Shown here piece after piece: positions 19,630 through 30,200 of a stretch of 64,000 bases of DNA. The notes below the pieces were generated by a model. That model saw only the letters and a list, made by a program, of their open reading frames with translations. It did no database searches and had not been told where the DNA came from. The DNA lies in NCBI GenBank assembly GCA_010093685.1, contig MU006234.1:735668-799667 (forward strand), in the 5' to 3' direction. Source of the stretch: Ophiobolus disseminans. Lineage: Eukaryota; Ascomycota; Dothideomycetes; Pleosporales; Phaeosphaeriaceae. Numbering within the stretch: the stretch's first letter is position 1; the number at the start of each line of letters is the position of its first letter. Position numbers and translations under genes: made by a program.

Positions 19630-21585
19630 CTACCGTCGCGGTGTCGCTCTAGCAAGCCACTCCTGGATGCCATTTCCCGCAGTCTTCGGTAAGTTCCTAT
19701 ATCGCTCTGCATCGTAGGTTTGCTCAATGCCCTTAGCGATTTTCTGGGCCTTCACAATCGTCAATCTTTTCGCATTAGCCCAATGTTCCCTGGCCAAAAA
19801 CGCATCAGCCTCGCCCCGCAATTCCTCCCTCTTTCTTCTGACCTCCTCGCTGTCTTTCTTCTGCGCCTCACACAGTCTGCACTTGCACTCGAACCCCCAA
19901 GTAGTCACCAGCGAAGCTTGACGCGTCTCGTAATCACTCGTTTCATCGTAGGCATGGAACAACTCTTCGCCGGCTTTGATTGCACGTGTGGCACGAAGGA
20001 TCATGAGGTCACCGATGTACTCTTTCAACGCGTTAGGGACGCAGGAGTGATTGATGTAGGCAGCGTAGACCCAGAGACCGGTGCTGGCATTGCGCGCGCC
20101 TTCTTCGCCAAATTGGTTGCCGGGGCCAAAGGCGTTGCGGGACATGATGTCGTGTACGCGGAAGACGTCGACCACGGGGCCGTCTCTAGTCGTGGGGGCG
20201 GCCTTTTCAGCCCCCTGATAATCACCGAATAGATCCATGACTCTGGGTATCTGGGATGGACTACTAATGAGTTTTTGAACAATTGCTTTGCTCAGGCCGA
20301 CGGGTGAGACCCTGATCCTGTCGTCGCGAAGATCGTAAGTCATTGCAGTCATGGCCTCTTTTTCATGACCCCATACTACGCAGAAAGCCTTTTCGCATAT
20401 GATCGGTTCACCGGCCGCTATACTGCGCGTTGCGAATAACCCGCGACCCTTATCAGGACTTTGTTGGACTTTCGTGGCGCCAATGAACGTTGCGGTATCG
20501 ATACGTGAACGAGCTTTCGACAAGCCGACTCTTATCTTGGTAAAGTCCTGCATCCCCGACTCCTGCTCTCGCATGCGCACCGTGACTCTTTTCAAGTATG
20601 TTTTTGCGTCTTTGTCGTTGGGTGCAAGCTTTTGCTGCTCTTCAAACAACTTCTTTGCTCCTAAATATTGTCCAAGGGCGTAGGCAGCACTGCCGGCTCG
20701 GAAATATGCTTTGCTGTCCAGATCTTTCGAGCGTTGATCATCCTTGCCAATAAGGGAAGCTTTCGCATCCACTAGGACCTCATCCAGCTGTCCTAGAAGA
20801 AGACTAACATACGCCCTGTTCCGAGCAATGTCTCGAGCTAAACTCAATAATGAGTATTCTTCGGCAATCTTCAGACCTTCTGAGTACCTCGCGTAAGCCT
20901 CTGGTAGGTCTTGTTCCTTGAGTGCAGTGTTTCCTTTATTCTTACATCTAGTTGCAGCTTTCTCTGCGGCGGCAACGTCTTTCAGCTCACTAGGCGCGAT
21001 TTCATGGGCCAGGGACACTAGATCCGAAGGATGGTCGATTCGAATGGTAGCTTCACCCTGGTCAGTCGTTGTAAAATATGGCTCCTTGACCACAAAGTGC
21101 TTCGTCAATTCCAGAACCTCTTCGCCGTGCCGTAATTTGTGCAGACCGAACTCCAGCCGCTCAGTTTCTTTTCCCTCTTCGTCCTGCACCATACACCATG
21201 AACGTACCGCAAGCCCCACCACTGGACTTGCACGCTTGATCACGAGCTTCTTGCCACGATGGTGAGTTTCCATCCTAAGATCGGAAAACGACATTGGCTC
21301 AAGCTTGTCAAGCGAAGCGGCGCACGGTGGATAGGGTTGGCCAATAGCGACGGCTGGTAATGTGCCGCCCTGTGCCTGCGTCATATCAGGATCTGGCGCG
21401 CCGCCCATGTCTGCCATGAGAGAAGCACCGGTGGCCTGCTGAATGGCGGGAGTCGCTTCTCTTTGTTCTCGCTCATCATTCCTAGCTTCTGAACCCTTCT
21501 TTACTCTTTCTTTTGCCGTTTTCCGGATGCGGTCAACTTCTTGCTCGGTTAAATAAATTGTGTTCTCGTGGTTCTGAAAAGACAT
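19630..21585 (-). CDS. TPR-SET domain protein (SMYD-like lysine methyltransferase candidate)
   Basis: Single exon, 651 aa from the ATG at 21585; the open frame runs 43 codons further upstream but starts there with TTG. The N-terminus is charged. A TPR-type helical region follows in the middle (NKGNTALKEQDLPEAYARYSEG, then ARNRAYVSLLLGQ and AYFRAGSAAYALGQY). The SET domain runs from about residue 375 (SPDKGRGLFATRSIAAGE) through YINHSCVPNA near 510-518, the NHxC motif that binds S-adenosylmethionine and the target lysine, to a post-SET cluster CKCRLC near 566-571. The order TPR then SET with an inserted segment is seen in fungal SMYD-like proteins. Substrates could be histone or non-histone. 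The sequence looks intact. Confidence 0.87.
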   Translation of the reverse strand: MSFQNHENTIYLTEQEVDRIRKTAKERVKKGSEARNDEREQREATPAIQQATGASLMADMGGAPDPDMTQAQGGTLPAVAIGQPYPPCAASLDKLEPMSFSDLRMETHHRGKKLVIKRASPVVGLAVRSWCMVQDEEGKETERLEFGLHKLRHGEEVLELTKHFVVKEPYFTTTDQGEATIRIDHPSDLVSLAHEIAPSELKDVAAAEKAATRCKNKGNTALKEQDLPEAYARYSEGLKIAEEYSLLSLARDIARNRAYVSLLLGQLDEVLVDAKASLIGKDDQRSKDLDSKAYFRAGSAAYALGQYLGAKKLFEEQQKLAPNDKDAKTYLKRVTVRMREQESGMQDFTKIRVGLSKARSRIDTATFIGATKVQQSPDKGRGLFATRSIAAGEPIICEKAFCVVWGHEKEAMTAMTYDLRDDRIRVSPVGLSKAIVQKLISSPSQIPRVMDLFGDYQGAEKAAPTTRDGPVVDVFRVHDIMSRNAFGPGNQFGEEGARNASTGLWVYAAYINHSCVPNALKEYIGDLMILRATRAIKAGEELFHAYDETSDYETRQASLVTTWGFECKCRLCEAQKKDSEEVRRKREELRGEADAFLAREHWANAKRLTIVKAQKIAKGIEQTYDAERYRNLPKTAGNGIQEWLARATPRR

Positions 21586-22643
21586 CTTGTCGCGAATTTG
21601 GCCGAATTTGGTGGTGCCTCTTCCGAGGTTTTCTTGCGAATCGGGGTGGTTAAGATGATTCTTTAGCCAATCCTCTGATAGAACGTTAACACCATGCGAA
21701 GCGAAGGTCGTCAACGTTCAAAGGATCTATCACACGTGTCCTGCTCACGAAAGGCAAAATTTTGGTGTTGTGGAACAAATCAGGGTTGGGTCGCGAACTT
21801 GTGGGTCCGTTATCGATACCGGTAGATGAAAATGGTTAGTGCGGGGCCGCGATGCTTTCACTTCAACCTGTGTTCTCCGCGAGCAGTTTTGACATGGTGG
21901 ACCTCATGAGTATGAAGGTATCCTGGGTGACGCAAAACGCATGGTTATTGTACTTGGTGCAAAACCCCTTCATCTTACATTGATGTGGAGACGACAGCAG
22001 AACGCTAAGCCAAGATGTCGCCGGGCAATATGAATATACGCATCATAGTGCATATGAGTGTCTCGCCCTTTCAGGTGGAAGCTAAGCAATTATAACAATA
22101 CGGTCTTTTCAAAAGATTTCCCGAGGTCCCTGCCTACATGTACTTTCCATATATCTCCCTAGCCATCCTCCATGGACACTCTGACAGCATCAACCAGCAA
22201 TAGCTACCTGTATTTTGAGGGTACATAGACTACAGAACTACTTGAATATCATCTGGAAGATTTTAATTCGGTCGACTTGGGAGCGAAGCTAAAGCGAGAT
22301 TCTTACAAACTTTCGTGGAAGCTACCTGGGTAAGGCGTATTGGTATCCTTGGGAGGGTGGTTGAGTGTTGCAGCGGTTCCAGAGGTATAGGATGTCACAT
22401 TTTGGTTACTGTAAACTTGGCCACTGCAAGCTAATGCCACCTTGCTGAACTCAGGCTGAGGTCCCGGAGATCGCCGCATTCGAGCGGTGATTGCCGTAAA
22501 TCTGTCTTATCTCAAAAGCACAATGTTCGTAATGCAACTTCCATCCTACGGTGACCACAGCATATATCGACCTTTATATTTCCTCGATGTAAACTATCAG
22601 CACAGTCAATCATCACTTCGAATACACTATAACTAGCCCAACC
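21586..22643. other. divergent intergenic region, no gene seen
   Basis: About 1.06 kb between the starts of the TPR-SET gene (minus) and the deaminase-like gene (plus); it holds both promoters. No RNA gene or repeat was recognised. Confidence 0.5.
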
Positions 22644-23318
22644 ATGTCTGACCCTACAACACCCACATCCCCCTCACCAGCAACCCTCGTGTCATCCCTC
22701 CTCCAAATCGTCTCGGACTTCATCATCCCCCTCACCCGCACAGGCGTCTCCTCTGGCTCCAAGCTCTTCGGCGCCGCCATCATTTCCCGCAAGGACCTCA
22801 CCTCACTCACTATTGCCACCAACAACGAGCGCGTCTCGCCCTTGCTACACGGCGAGATAAACTGCATCCAGCAATTCTTCACAGTCGACTACCCAGATTC
22901 CGCAACACGGCCCAGCCCCAGCAAAGACTGCATCTTCTTCGCGACCCACGAGCCATGCAGCCTATGTCTGAGCGGCATCACATGGTCCGGCTTCAACGAG
23001 TTCTACTACCTGTTCACGTACGAGGATAGTCGGGACTTGTTCAGCATTCCGTATGATATCGATATTCTGGAGCAGGTTTTTCGAGTAAAAGGCGAAGAGA
23101 CGAATCAGCAAGTGGAGAAGAGGGCGTTGTATAACCGCACGAATAAGTTCTTCATAGCGAGGTCTGTCGCCGATGTTATTGCTAAGGTAGAGGATGAAGA
23201 GGAGAGAAATAGATTGATGGGCGAGATCGAGAGGGTGAAGGGGTTGTATAGCGGGTTGAGCGAAACGTATCAGGAGGGGAAGAAGGCTGGGGCGCAGAGT
23301 GCAAGTGCGTGGAAGTGA
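22644..23318 (+). CDS. cytidine/deoxycytidylate deaminase-fold protein
   Basis: Intronless, 224 aa. HGEINC at 69-74 gives the zinc ligand His69 and proton shuttle Glu71; HEPCSLCLSG at 102-111 gives PCxxC with zinc ligands Cys105 and Cys108. Spacing of about 35 residues between the motifs fits the CMP/dCMP and guanine deaminase superfamily. Residues after 125 (FNEFYYLFTYEDSRDLF and a charged C-terminal helix) do not match a named subfamily I know, so the base or nucleoside acted on is unknown. There is no signal peptide. Confidence 0.82.
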   Translation: MSDPTTPTSPSPATLVSSLLQIVSDFIIPLTRTGVSSGSKLFGAAIISRKDLTSLTIATNNERVSPLLHGEINCIQQFFTVDYPDSATRPSPSKDCIFFATHEPCSLCLSGITWSGFNEFYYLFTYEDSRDLFSIPYDIDILEQVFRVKGEETNQQVEKRALYNRTNKFFIARSVADVIAKVEDEEERNRLMGEIERVKGLYSGLSETYQEGKKAGAQSASAWK

Positions 23319-23721
23319 TTTTGATTGACATGGGACGGAAATGTGGGTTGTTTGTTTTCACACGACTTCTTAAGTACCACTAGAATCTTTTCGTATATAC
23401 TAAATCAGATAATGAGTTGAGAAAACCTTCTGATGCGAAAGAGGCGGTTGTGATGTTCACGATCCTAGGCCGAGGTCCATCTCGCGTGTCATCCCCACGT
23501 CATCCATCTCTATACCCTGCGACTTCAGATGCCTGCACCACTCCTACACCCACTCACACCGCAAGATGTCTTGGTACGATCGGAAGGATGATGGATGATG
23601 CGGAACCGCATACATGGGTCGAGATGCACCTATGTCGTGCCCTCAATTCTTTGTGTCCCGAGAAATCCTGCCCGTCTTTCATCACAGCACGGAATACCAA
23701 CATACTCTACGACCCAGCAAG
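23319..23721. other. intergenic region upstream of the PEBP gene
   Basis: 403 bp. The PEBP reading frame is open back to an earlier ATG at 23614, so part of this stretch may be coding if that start is used. Confidence 0.4.
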
Positions 23722-24523
23722 ATGTCAATGTCAGGCACACAAGAACGGAAACAGGCGCTCATTGAGCATAAAGTCATCACAGACGTGCTTCCTGGAAACC
23801 TCGATCTCTCGTACGATCTGAAGGTGGAATGGCCGGAGACGACGCTGGATAAAGCGGGCGTAGAACTGGGTCGTGAAGAAACTCAACCTGAGCCAACACT
23901 TTCGCTGAGTCCGACGGTATGCCCAATCGAAGAGCAATCAATGCTACCGAGTCTCAGCTGACTTGTGACACCATACAGCCATCCAAGCCTCTCAATAACC
24001 TCGTCCTCATCATGACCGATGCAGTACGTCGCGAATTCCCAGTCCTCACTCGCATCAATCTACTAACTACCCCTAGGATCTCATGATGGATAACGACACC
24101 TATTTCGGCCAAGTGCGCCATTGGCTCGTCACCAACATCACCACCTCCTCCACCGGTGCTCTCTCTCTCGCCTCTGCATCCACAATCTCGCCGTACGTCG
24201 GCCCCGCGCCGCTACCCAACTACATCTACTCGCGCCCCCACCGCTACGTCTTTATCCTCGCATCATCCTCCTCCCCCGTCGAAATCACCGCCGACGATCT
24301 GCGCGAGTTACAAAAGCCGTATGTGGCCGCTATGGCGGGCAATCAGGAGGCGCAGGACATCAAGGATCGGTGGGGCTTTAGTGCGCAGGCATTGGTGGAG
24401 AAGAAGGGGTTGAAGGTCGAGGCTGTGAATTTTATGCGGGTGGGCGGAACGCTGAAAAGTGCGGTTGCGAATGCGGGGCTGATGGCGCAGGGTATGGGGA
24501 ACAAGGTGAGGAGCTTGCTTTGA
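23722..24523 (+). CDS. PEBP-family protein (phosphatidylethanolamine-binding / TFS1-like)
   Basis: Three exons: 23722-23916, 23979-24023 and 24077-24523, giving 228 aa. The 45-nt middle exon carries the start of the ligand-site motif, so the splicing is well constrained (GTATGC...ACAG, GTACGT...CTAG). VLIMTDAD at 74-81, HWLVTNI near 92-98, and GPAPLPNYIYSRPHRYVFIL near 120-139 are the PEBP anion-pocket segments. The usual DPD of the pocket reads Asp79-Ala80-Asp81. Family members bind phospholipid head groups and inhibit carboxypeptidase Y (yeast Tfs1) or kinases. No signal peptide is evident. I start at 23722; an in-frame ATG at 23614 would add 36 residues. Confidence 0.85.
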
Positions 24524-24869
24524 TATTTTTCTGGGGTCGACGAGCGATTTTCTGACTGTCGGATGTGCAGATCATTGGCAAATAGCGCTTATGCGATGAG
24601 GTGGATGAGCTTTAAAACCATATGGTGCAATGTGCGATGAGACATGCACAACATTTCTCCCCCGGTCATCACCAGGAGGGTAATGATTCTTTCCCACGGG
24701 CGTAGCCGCATCTCCGACGCCAGGTGATGTCGAGACGAATATGAAATGAGAGTTGCAAAGGTTGATAATATGAGCCTCGTTGAAAGACCTAGGAGAGGAA
24801 TAGCGGGTATGGCACATAGCCAGATTACAAAAGTTGTACCAGAATGAAGTAATCAAATTCATCGCACGC
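24524..24869. other. convergent intergenic region
   Basis: 346 bp between convergent stops of the PEBP and HET genes; presumably both 3' untranslated regions. Nothing else was recognised. Confidence 0.5.
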
Positions 24870-26645
24870 TTACCGGAGTTCCACGATCTCCACTTCGAGA
24901 TTCAGACTTGATTGTTGCACCTCCGCTCGCGTCGTCAGACTTGGAATATACGAACCGCCAACAAGTCGACAAAAATTCTCTTGCTGGCGTAACAGCATGG
25001 GACAACCAGCTTTATGGATAAGAGCTACCCAGTCTCCAACACGACTTGCCGCCGAACAAAGACCTACCCGCCCATCTTCTGTCAAGAAGAGCCTCGTAAA
25101 GCGCAGAGCATTAGTGACAGCGTTTCGAAAGACCCAGTTCGTGTGTACAGGGCTCTTCAGACGACCTTGCTGCTTCTCGGCCTCCGCCAAGGTGTATTGA
25201 AGAGATTCCAGCATCACGTCTGCGCTATGCGGATCCTCGTTGTGCGGTGAACGTACGTGCCCGTTTTCGAAATATGTGACGAAGATACTGACCGGGTGCT
25301 TGAAAGGCACAAAGAAAGTAAGGGCCTTGCATAGCTCTGCGTTTAGCTCGGAAAATGCGTGCTCTGGTATGATCGGGCGCAAGTGATGCGTCCAGAATTT
25401 GACTATGACATCGAAAATCAAGGTAGGCCCATCGTCGCACAGGAGCTCGGAGATGGCGGTGATGCGTCCATATCGCGCACCTAGTATCAGGAGACTTGCG
25501 TTGGTAGCTCCCGTAACATGAGGCTTGAGGTTTTTGTAAAACGTATTGTGGTCGAATAATGGTAGTTCTTCGAATACGGGTAACGATGGGAAATCCTGGG
25601 TGTAATGAATATCCCATCGGGGCATCCAAGATGGGACACTGCCTTGATGCCATACGTCCAAAGCCAGTCCATGAGAAACGACTCTGAGAACGTCTTCTAT
25701 GACACCGAACTTGAAGGCCAGAACGGCAAACTCCCAATATACTTGGTCGACTGGCTTTGTGTAATTTGGCACTATCGCCGCCAGGAGTGCCGTCTCTTGG
25801 GGACTTGCCATGCGACCAAAATCAAGTCCCAATAAGCCATAGATCCTATCGCGACTATCTGAGCAGTGAAGTGGTCGAGCAAGCCGCATCGTATCCATTA
25901 AAGACACCCGGGCCATTGCGCCGCCCTTGAAAGCCGACAACCTTGCAATCGGATCAAAAACCGAGGGAGGAAAGACCGACGAGGGCATGATCAAATCCGC
26001 TTCCCTTAGATCGTGAACAGCACGGCTGATATACGACCACTCAATCTCCTCGGGGCCCCACATCACGATAGCCATTCGTGCAAGTACCAGCTCTTGCACA
26101 ATCCAGACGCGCGACCACCATGCGCATTCTACCAGCCGGACGAGAGACGCCCAATTCGGGGCTTCAGGACCCACCCTCAAGGAGCCCATGATAGTGTCCT
26201 CGAGCTCACGGCCCGCTGGCCGACGAACAATGACGTTGCAGATCTCGAACGCGTCCCAAGCTACAGCAAAAACATCCGGGCCAAGCCACACAAGGACGCG
26301 TCTGGCATCGCGGTAAATGTGCTGCATGAGCTGTACTTGTCGAGATCTTTCCGCCGCATCTTGCTGGTTGATGCACAGTGCGTCTGCCCACACTGTTCTG
26401 AGTGTGGTAGCCAGACGTACCCGCTTCAAGGCCTGATACAGCGAAGGCGTGATGTGCACGACTTGGGAGTTGCATAGGATTCGCGCGGCAAACACCGGCT
26501 TCCCCCAGACGTAGGAAAGGGCCTCGAAGTCTGGGTTGGTAGCTAAATCACAATGCCTCAACCTGCAAGTTACTACGTCTGTAGAGTCTCCTGGGTCGAT
26601 GTCGAGGAGTCGGATTGTTGTTGCTGTTTGTAGAGGGTGGTACAT
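24870..26645 (-). CDS. HET-domain protein (heterokaryon incompatibility type)
   Basis: Intronless, 591 aa. The HET domain occupies about residues 40-200: FEALSYVWG (40-48), TVWADALCINQQDAAERSRQV (84-104; hallmark of the domain), and YRDARRVLVWLG (111-122), followed by WWSRVWIVQEL. In fungi these domains trigger cell death when unlike hyphae fuse, though most members are uncharacterised. The region after 200 has DSRDRIYGLLGL, which is typical of HET proteins, and then a variable C-terminus with no second domain I recognise (no NACHT, WD40 or ankyrin repeats). There is no membrane segment. The sequence appears intact. Confidence 0.92.
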   Translation of the reverse strand: MYHPLQTATTIRLLDIDPGDSTDVVTCRLRHCDLATNPDFEALSYVWGKPVFAARILCNSQVVHITPSLYQALKRVRLATTLRTVWADALCINQQDAAERSRQVQLMQHIYRDARRVLVWLGPDVFAVAWDAFEICNVIVRRPAGRELEDTIMGSLRVGPEAPNWASLVRLVECAWWSRVWIVQELVLARMAIVMWGPEEIEWSYISRAVHDLREADLIMPSSVFPPSVFDPIARLSAFKGGAMARVSLMDTMRLARPLHCSDSRDRIYGLLGLDFGRMASPQETALLAAIVPNYTKPVDQVYWEFAVLAFKFGVIEDVLRVVSHGLALDVWHQGSVPSWMPRWDIHYTQDFPSLPVFEELPLFDHNTFYKNLKPHVTGATNASLLILGARYGRITAISELLCDDGPTLIFDVIVKFWTHHLRPIIPEHAFSELNAELCKALTFFVPFKHPVSIFVTYFENGHVRSPHNEDPHSADVMLESLQYTLAEAEKQQGRLKSPVHTNWVFRNAVTNALRFTRLFLTEDGRVGLCSAASRVGDWVALIHKAGCPMLLRQQENFCRLVGGSYIPSLTTRAEVQQSSLNLEVEIVELR

Positions 26646-27208
26646 GACAAGTGATTATTCGGGAGGGGGGTAAGGTCGTTGCACGCGGGAGGTACGTAAT
26701 AGACGTACGTTGATTATGGTTATCTTCTGGACGGGTTGTGTGAGGTACCTAATGGAAGTACGTTGATCATAAATATCGTCGTGACAAGTTGTGTGCAATA
26801 GTGAGCGCAACACATGGTGTGAACCGTTGTAGCCTAGCAAAGAAGTAGGTGGCTTCCCATCATGCGTCAGCAGTGCAGCAACACCACATGCATGACGGTA
26901 ATAACCACCTCTTCACCGCGACACGCCTCAAACAAAGCGCTGCATCAATTAATGTCAACGTCCACCCAAAGTATAAAACCAGACAGCCAGATGTCAATAG
27001 TATATATATGCATCATCAATACCATATATAACCATGAAAAACTATATGCAACGTCCTAAATCGTAACAAACCCACATGGTATATACTCAAACCCAATCCC
27101 AATGTCCAAGAAGAAGAAGAAAAATACACAAACATGGCGAAAAGATACCTTGGTATCCCAAGCCCAGATGCCAAAACGCCTTGTGCCCGTCCCCATCCCA
27201 CCCCATCA
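26646..27208. other. intergenic region, no gene seen
   Basis: 563 bp between two minus-strand genes. It includes the HET gene promoter and, from about 27000, low-complexity A/T-rich sequence with TATATA and AAGAAGAAGAAGAAAA tracts next to the stop of the disordered-protein gene. Confidence 0.45.
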
Positions 27209-30200
27209 TCAAGCCACCTTATCCACACCCCCAGGCTCAACATAATACCGACTACCAATACTCTGGCGAATCCTCTCTCGTCGCTTTTCCTTTCCCCTCT
27301 CGCGCAGCCTCTCCTTGACGCCACTCAGGCCAATGTACTGGACCTGGTATTTCTTCAAGCCGGGGAGACTACGCCCATTGCGCCAACTGCGGTTGTGCTC
27401 CTGGCGCAGACTGCCGTAGGAGCTGCTCTTCCTTATTGCACTACCCGCATGGGGTCCCAGAGGTTGTGTGGGGGGTTGGACGAGGATCTTGGGCGAGCTG
27501 ACGGTTTCGGAGACGCGAGGGGAGCGCGGGAAGTGTGGTGGGAGCGTGACGTGGTGGCGGCGTTTGTTTGTGCCGTGGCGTTCGACGCCTAGACTGTTTC
27601 CAATCAAGAAGCCTCCACCACTGCTGTTGCGCCAGTTGGTGAGTTTCTTGCCGAGCGTGTTGCTTCTCTTGGGTGCCTCGGGTAGAGTCTCGACGTCGCT
27701 TGTGTCGCCCCCGGGATGTAAGCCTTCATCTTCATCACTTTCGGACTCGGAGTCAGTGAAATCGTCCCAGAAGCCACGGGGGCGCCAAAAGGGATGCAGG
27801 GTGCCGTCTCCGTCGGCGACGGTGGGGACCTCATGCGGGTCGTTATTACGGTGGTGCGATCGGCGTGCATTGCGGTTACGGGTGCTTCCGCCGCGATTCA
27901 ACAAGGTGGGGATAAGGTTGTCGGAGTAGCGCCGCGCTCGCTGCACTAATGAAAGTCGTCGCTGCGGATGTGAGTCTGAGCGCTTGGGAGGGCCAGGGAC
28001 GAGTTGTCTCTCAAGCTCTTCAGCTGGGGTTGGAGGGATAAAGTTGATTTTAGGTGGTTCAGGGGGTGCTCGAGGGTTCTTCAGAGGTGAGTCTACTGCG
28101 CCGGGCTGAGGTAGGGTAATTTGCATCGGCGGGGTGGAGGGCTCGAAATTGAGGGTTGGTTGTTGCGGTTGAGACTGCTCAGCGTCGTCTAGGTATTCCT
28201 CGCTAGCATCCACAAACGGTGGTGTCGGTGTGGATCGGGCGTCTCTGTAGTCATGGGGAGAAAGGAAGGCTTCATCGGTCAACTGACGTGGCTCGGGTGC
28301 CATTGAGTTGACACGGGACGGCTGTTGTTGGACAACCAGCAAGGAGGTGTTGTTGTGAGGAATGATACTGACACTGGTTGCTTCGCTGATCTCGATGGGG
28401 GTATCTGAAAACTGCGAGAAGGGTGTCGTTGACGCATACAAATGCCGCGCGTTCCCGTATTCTTCTGTGCGCATGGTCGATCTGTCGAAGCTGACCCTGC
28501 CATGTTCTTCAGATGGCCTTCTCCATTCGTGACTACGACGACCAAATTCTTCCGTCGACTGGCGATCTAGACTCGGTCGGATTGGGTATTTGGGAGACGT
28601 CGAAGCACGATCCTGACTCAGTGAGCTGCGCCGTCGTTCCTCAGTCCGCGCGGGCGATGTTCGGGGATCTCTGGCAAGGGGCGGTGAATTCTCCTGGAGT
28701 GGTGAAAGTACCCTGGGTTGCTGCGGTGCAATTGGGACCTGCAGAAACTCTGGAGATGCCGATGATGGTTCCGCTTTGTCAGGCACAGCCTCTTCCGCCT
28801 CTCGCGCCGCGACTAGTTGCCGTACTCTCTCCATAAGCGCAGACGGTGGCCGTACCTCCTCCGCCGGCCCACTCGCACCGAGGAACACGTCTTGCTCTGC
28901 ATCGATACCATCATCGTGTATGGGAACATCAGGCAGTGACTTGTTGACATCCGCCGCCTGTCTCGCCTCGGCTGCATCCGACCGTTGCCGCCTCTTGAGT
29001 GACCTAGGTGATGCTACGGATGGCACTGGCGACTGGATAGGCGAAGTCCTCTCTACGGGGGTCTCAAACGACACGTTCGCCGCGCGACGGGGGCTCGTAG
29101 GCGGCGAGAGCTGAGAAAATGCCCTGGGCCCGGCAGAGAGTGCCGACTTGCGTGCGGGCTCGGGAGCTGACGACATGCGCTTGTGGTAGCTGCTGTTCGT
29201 GTAGTACGGCCGCGTCACAGAGCTCGACCGGCTGAGGATATCCGCGGCGGGCTGCAGCACGTTCCGGACAGACTCCTGGTGCGCGAGCGTGGCAGCCGAA
29301 CTGTCGATGATGCGCGAGCGGAACGACAGCGGGGAGGATATGCTGCGCTCTGTACCAAGCGTATCCGACTCGACACTGACCCTCTTCGATCTATCCGCCA
29401 GACCGACCCTCTTGTGCACCAATCGATGGAGCGGCTCGTCGGATTGCGAGGACTGGCGGTTCGAGTGCCGTCTGGAGGCGCGGTCAGGGGTGGGGGACCC
29501 CTCGTCGCGGTAGGCCATGTTCTTGCCAGAATGGCGCAATGTCTGCCGCCGTCGCGGCGGCGTGACGATGATGCTCGCCTCCACAATGGTCGAGCCCATC
29601 GAAGACGCCGAGTTCCGCTTGTCCTTTTCGTCACGCCCCTTGTCTTCGCGCACCCGCTCCTTCTCCTCCGGCACGACCTTGGCTTCACTGGGCCAGCCAA
29701 TCGACTGGGCAAAGTGCTCTATCGAGGGCGTGGCCGGGCTGTTGGTGCTCGCTTCGACGCGCTCGCGCAGGCCAGACGTTCGTCGGCGCCTGGGGCTCGG
29801 CGACGGCGAGGCGGTCTCGACGATATCGACGGCAAGGTCCGGCGGCTGCTTGGAGGGAGAGGACGAGTTTGGTCTTCGTTTCCTGCGAACGGTTACATTC
29901 CGCATGACATTCGTGTTCCATTCCCGATGTGGCACGTCCTCGTCCGCCGGGGTGTCCTTGTCCTCGTCTGCGCCGGCCGTGGTATCCGCATCCTGCGCGT
30001 ACGGGAAGAGCGGTCGCACGTGCTCGGTGGGCGTGACGTCGTTGTCGCCGTGCTCAAAGGCCAGCCCCAGGCCGCGGTCCTCCTCGACAGTGCTCAGCCG
30101 GTCGCCCAGCGGTGTAATGGACCGGCCCTCGCTGGGCTCCGAGGAGAGGGGGTCTTCGCGCGCCGTCATGAACGACTCGGCCCGTGACGATGGGTAGGCG

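Noticed and set aside
21586..21714. 43-codon N-terminal extension of the TPR-SET frame
   Set aside because: Begins with TTG and is preceded by a stop; no upstream exon with good splice signals was seen.
29183..30197. Long plus-strand frames (up to 334 codons) opposite the 1143-aa disordered protein
   Set aside because: GC-rich coding on the minus strand keeps these open; their Arg/Gly/Val-rich products are low in sense and overlap each other.
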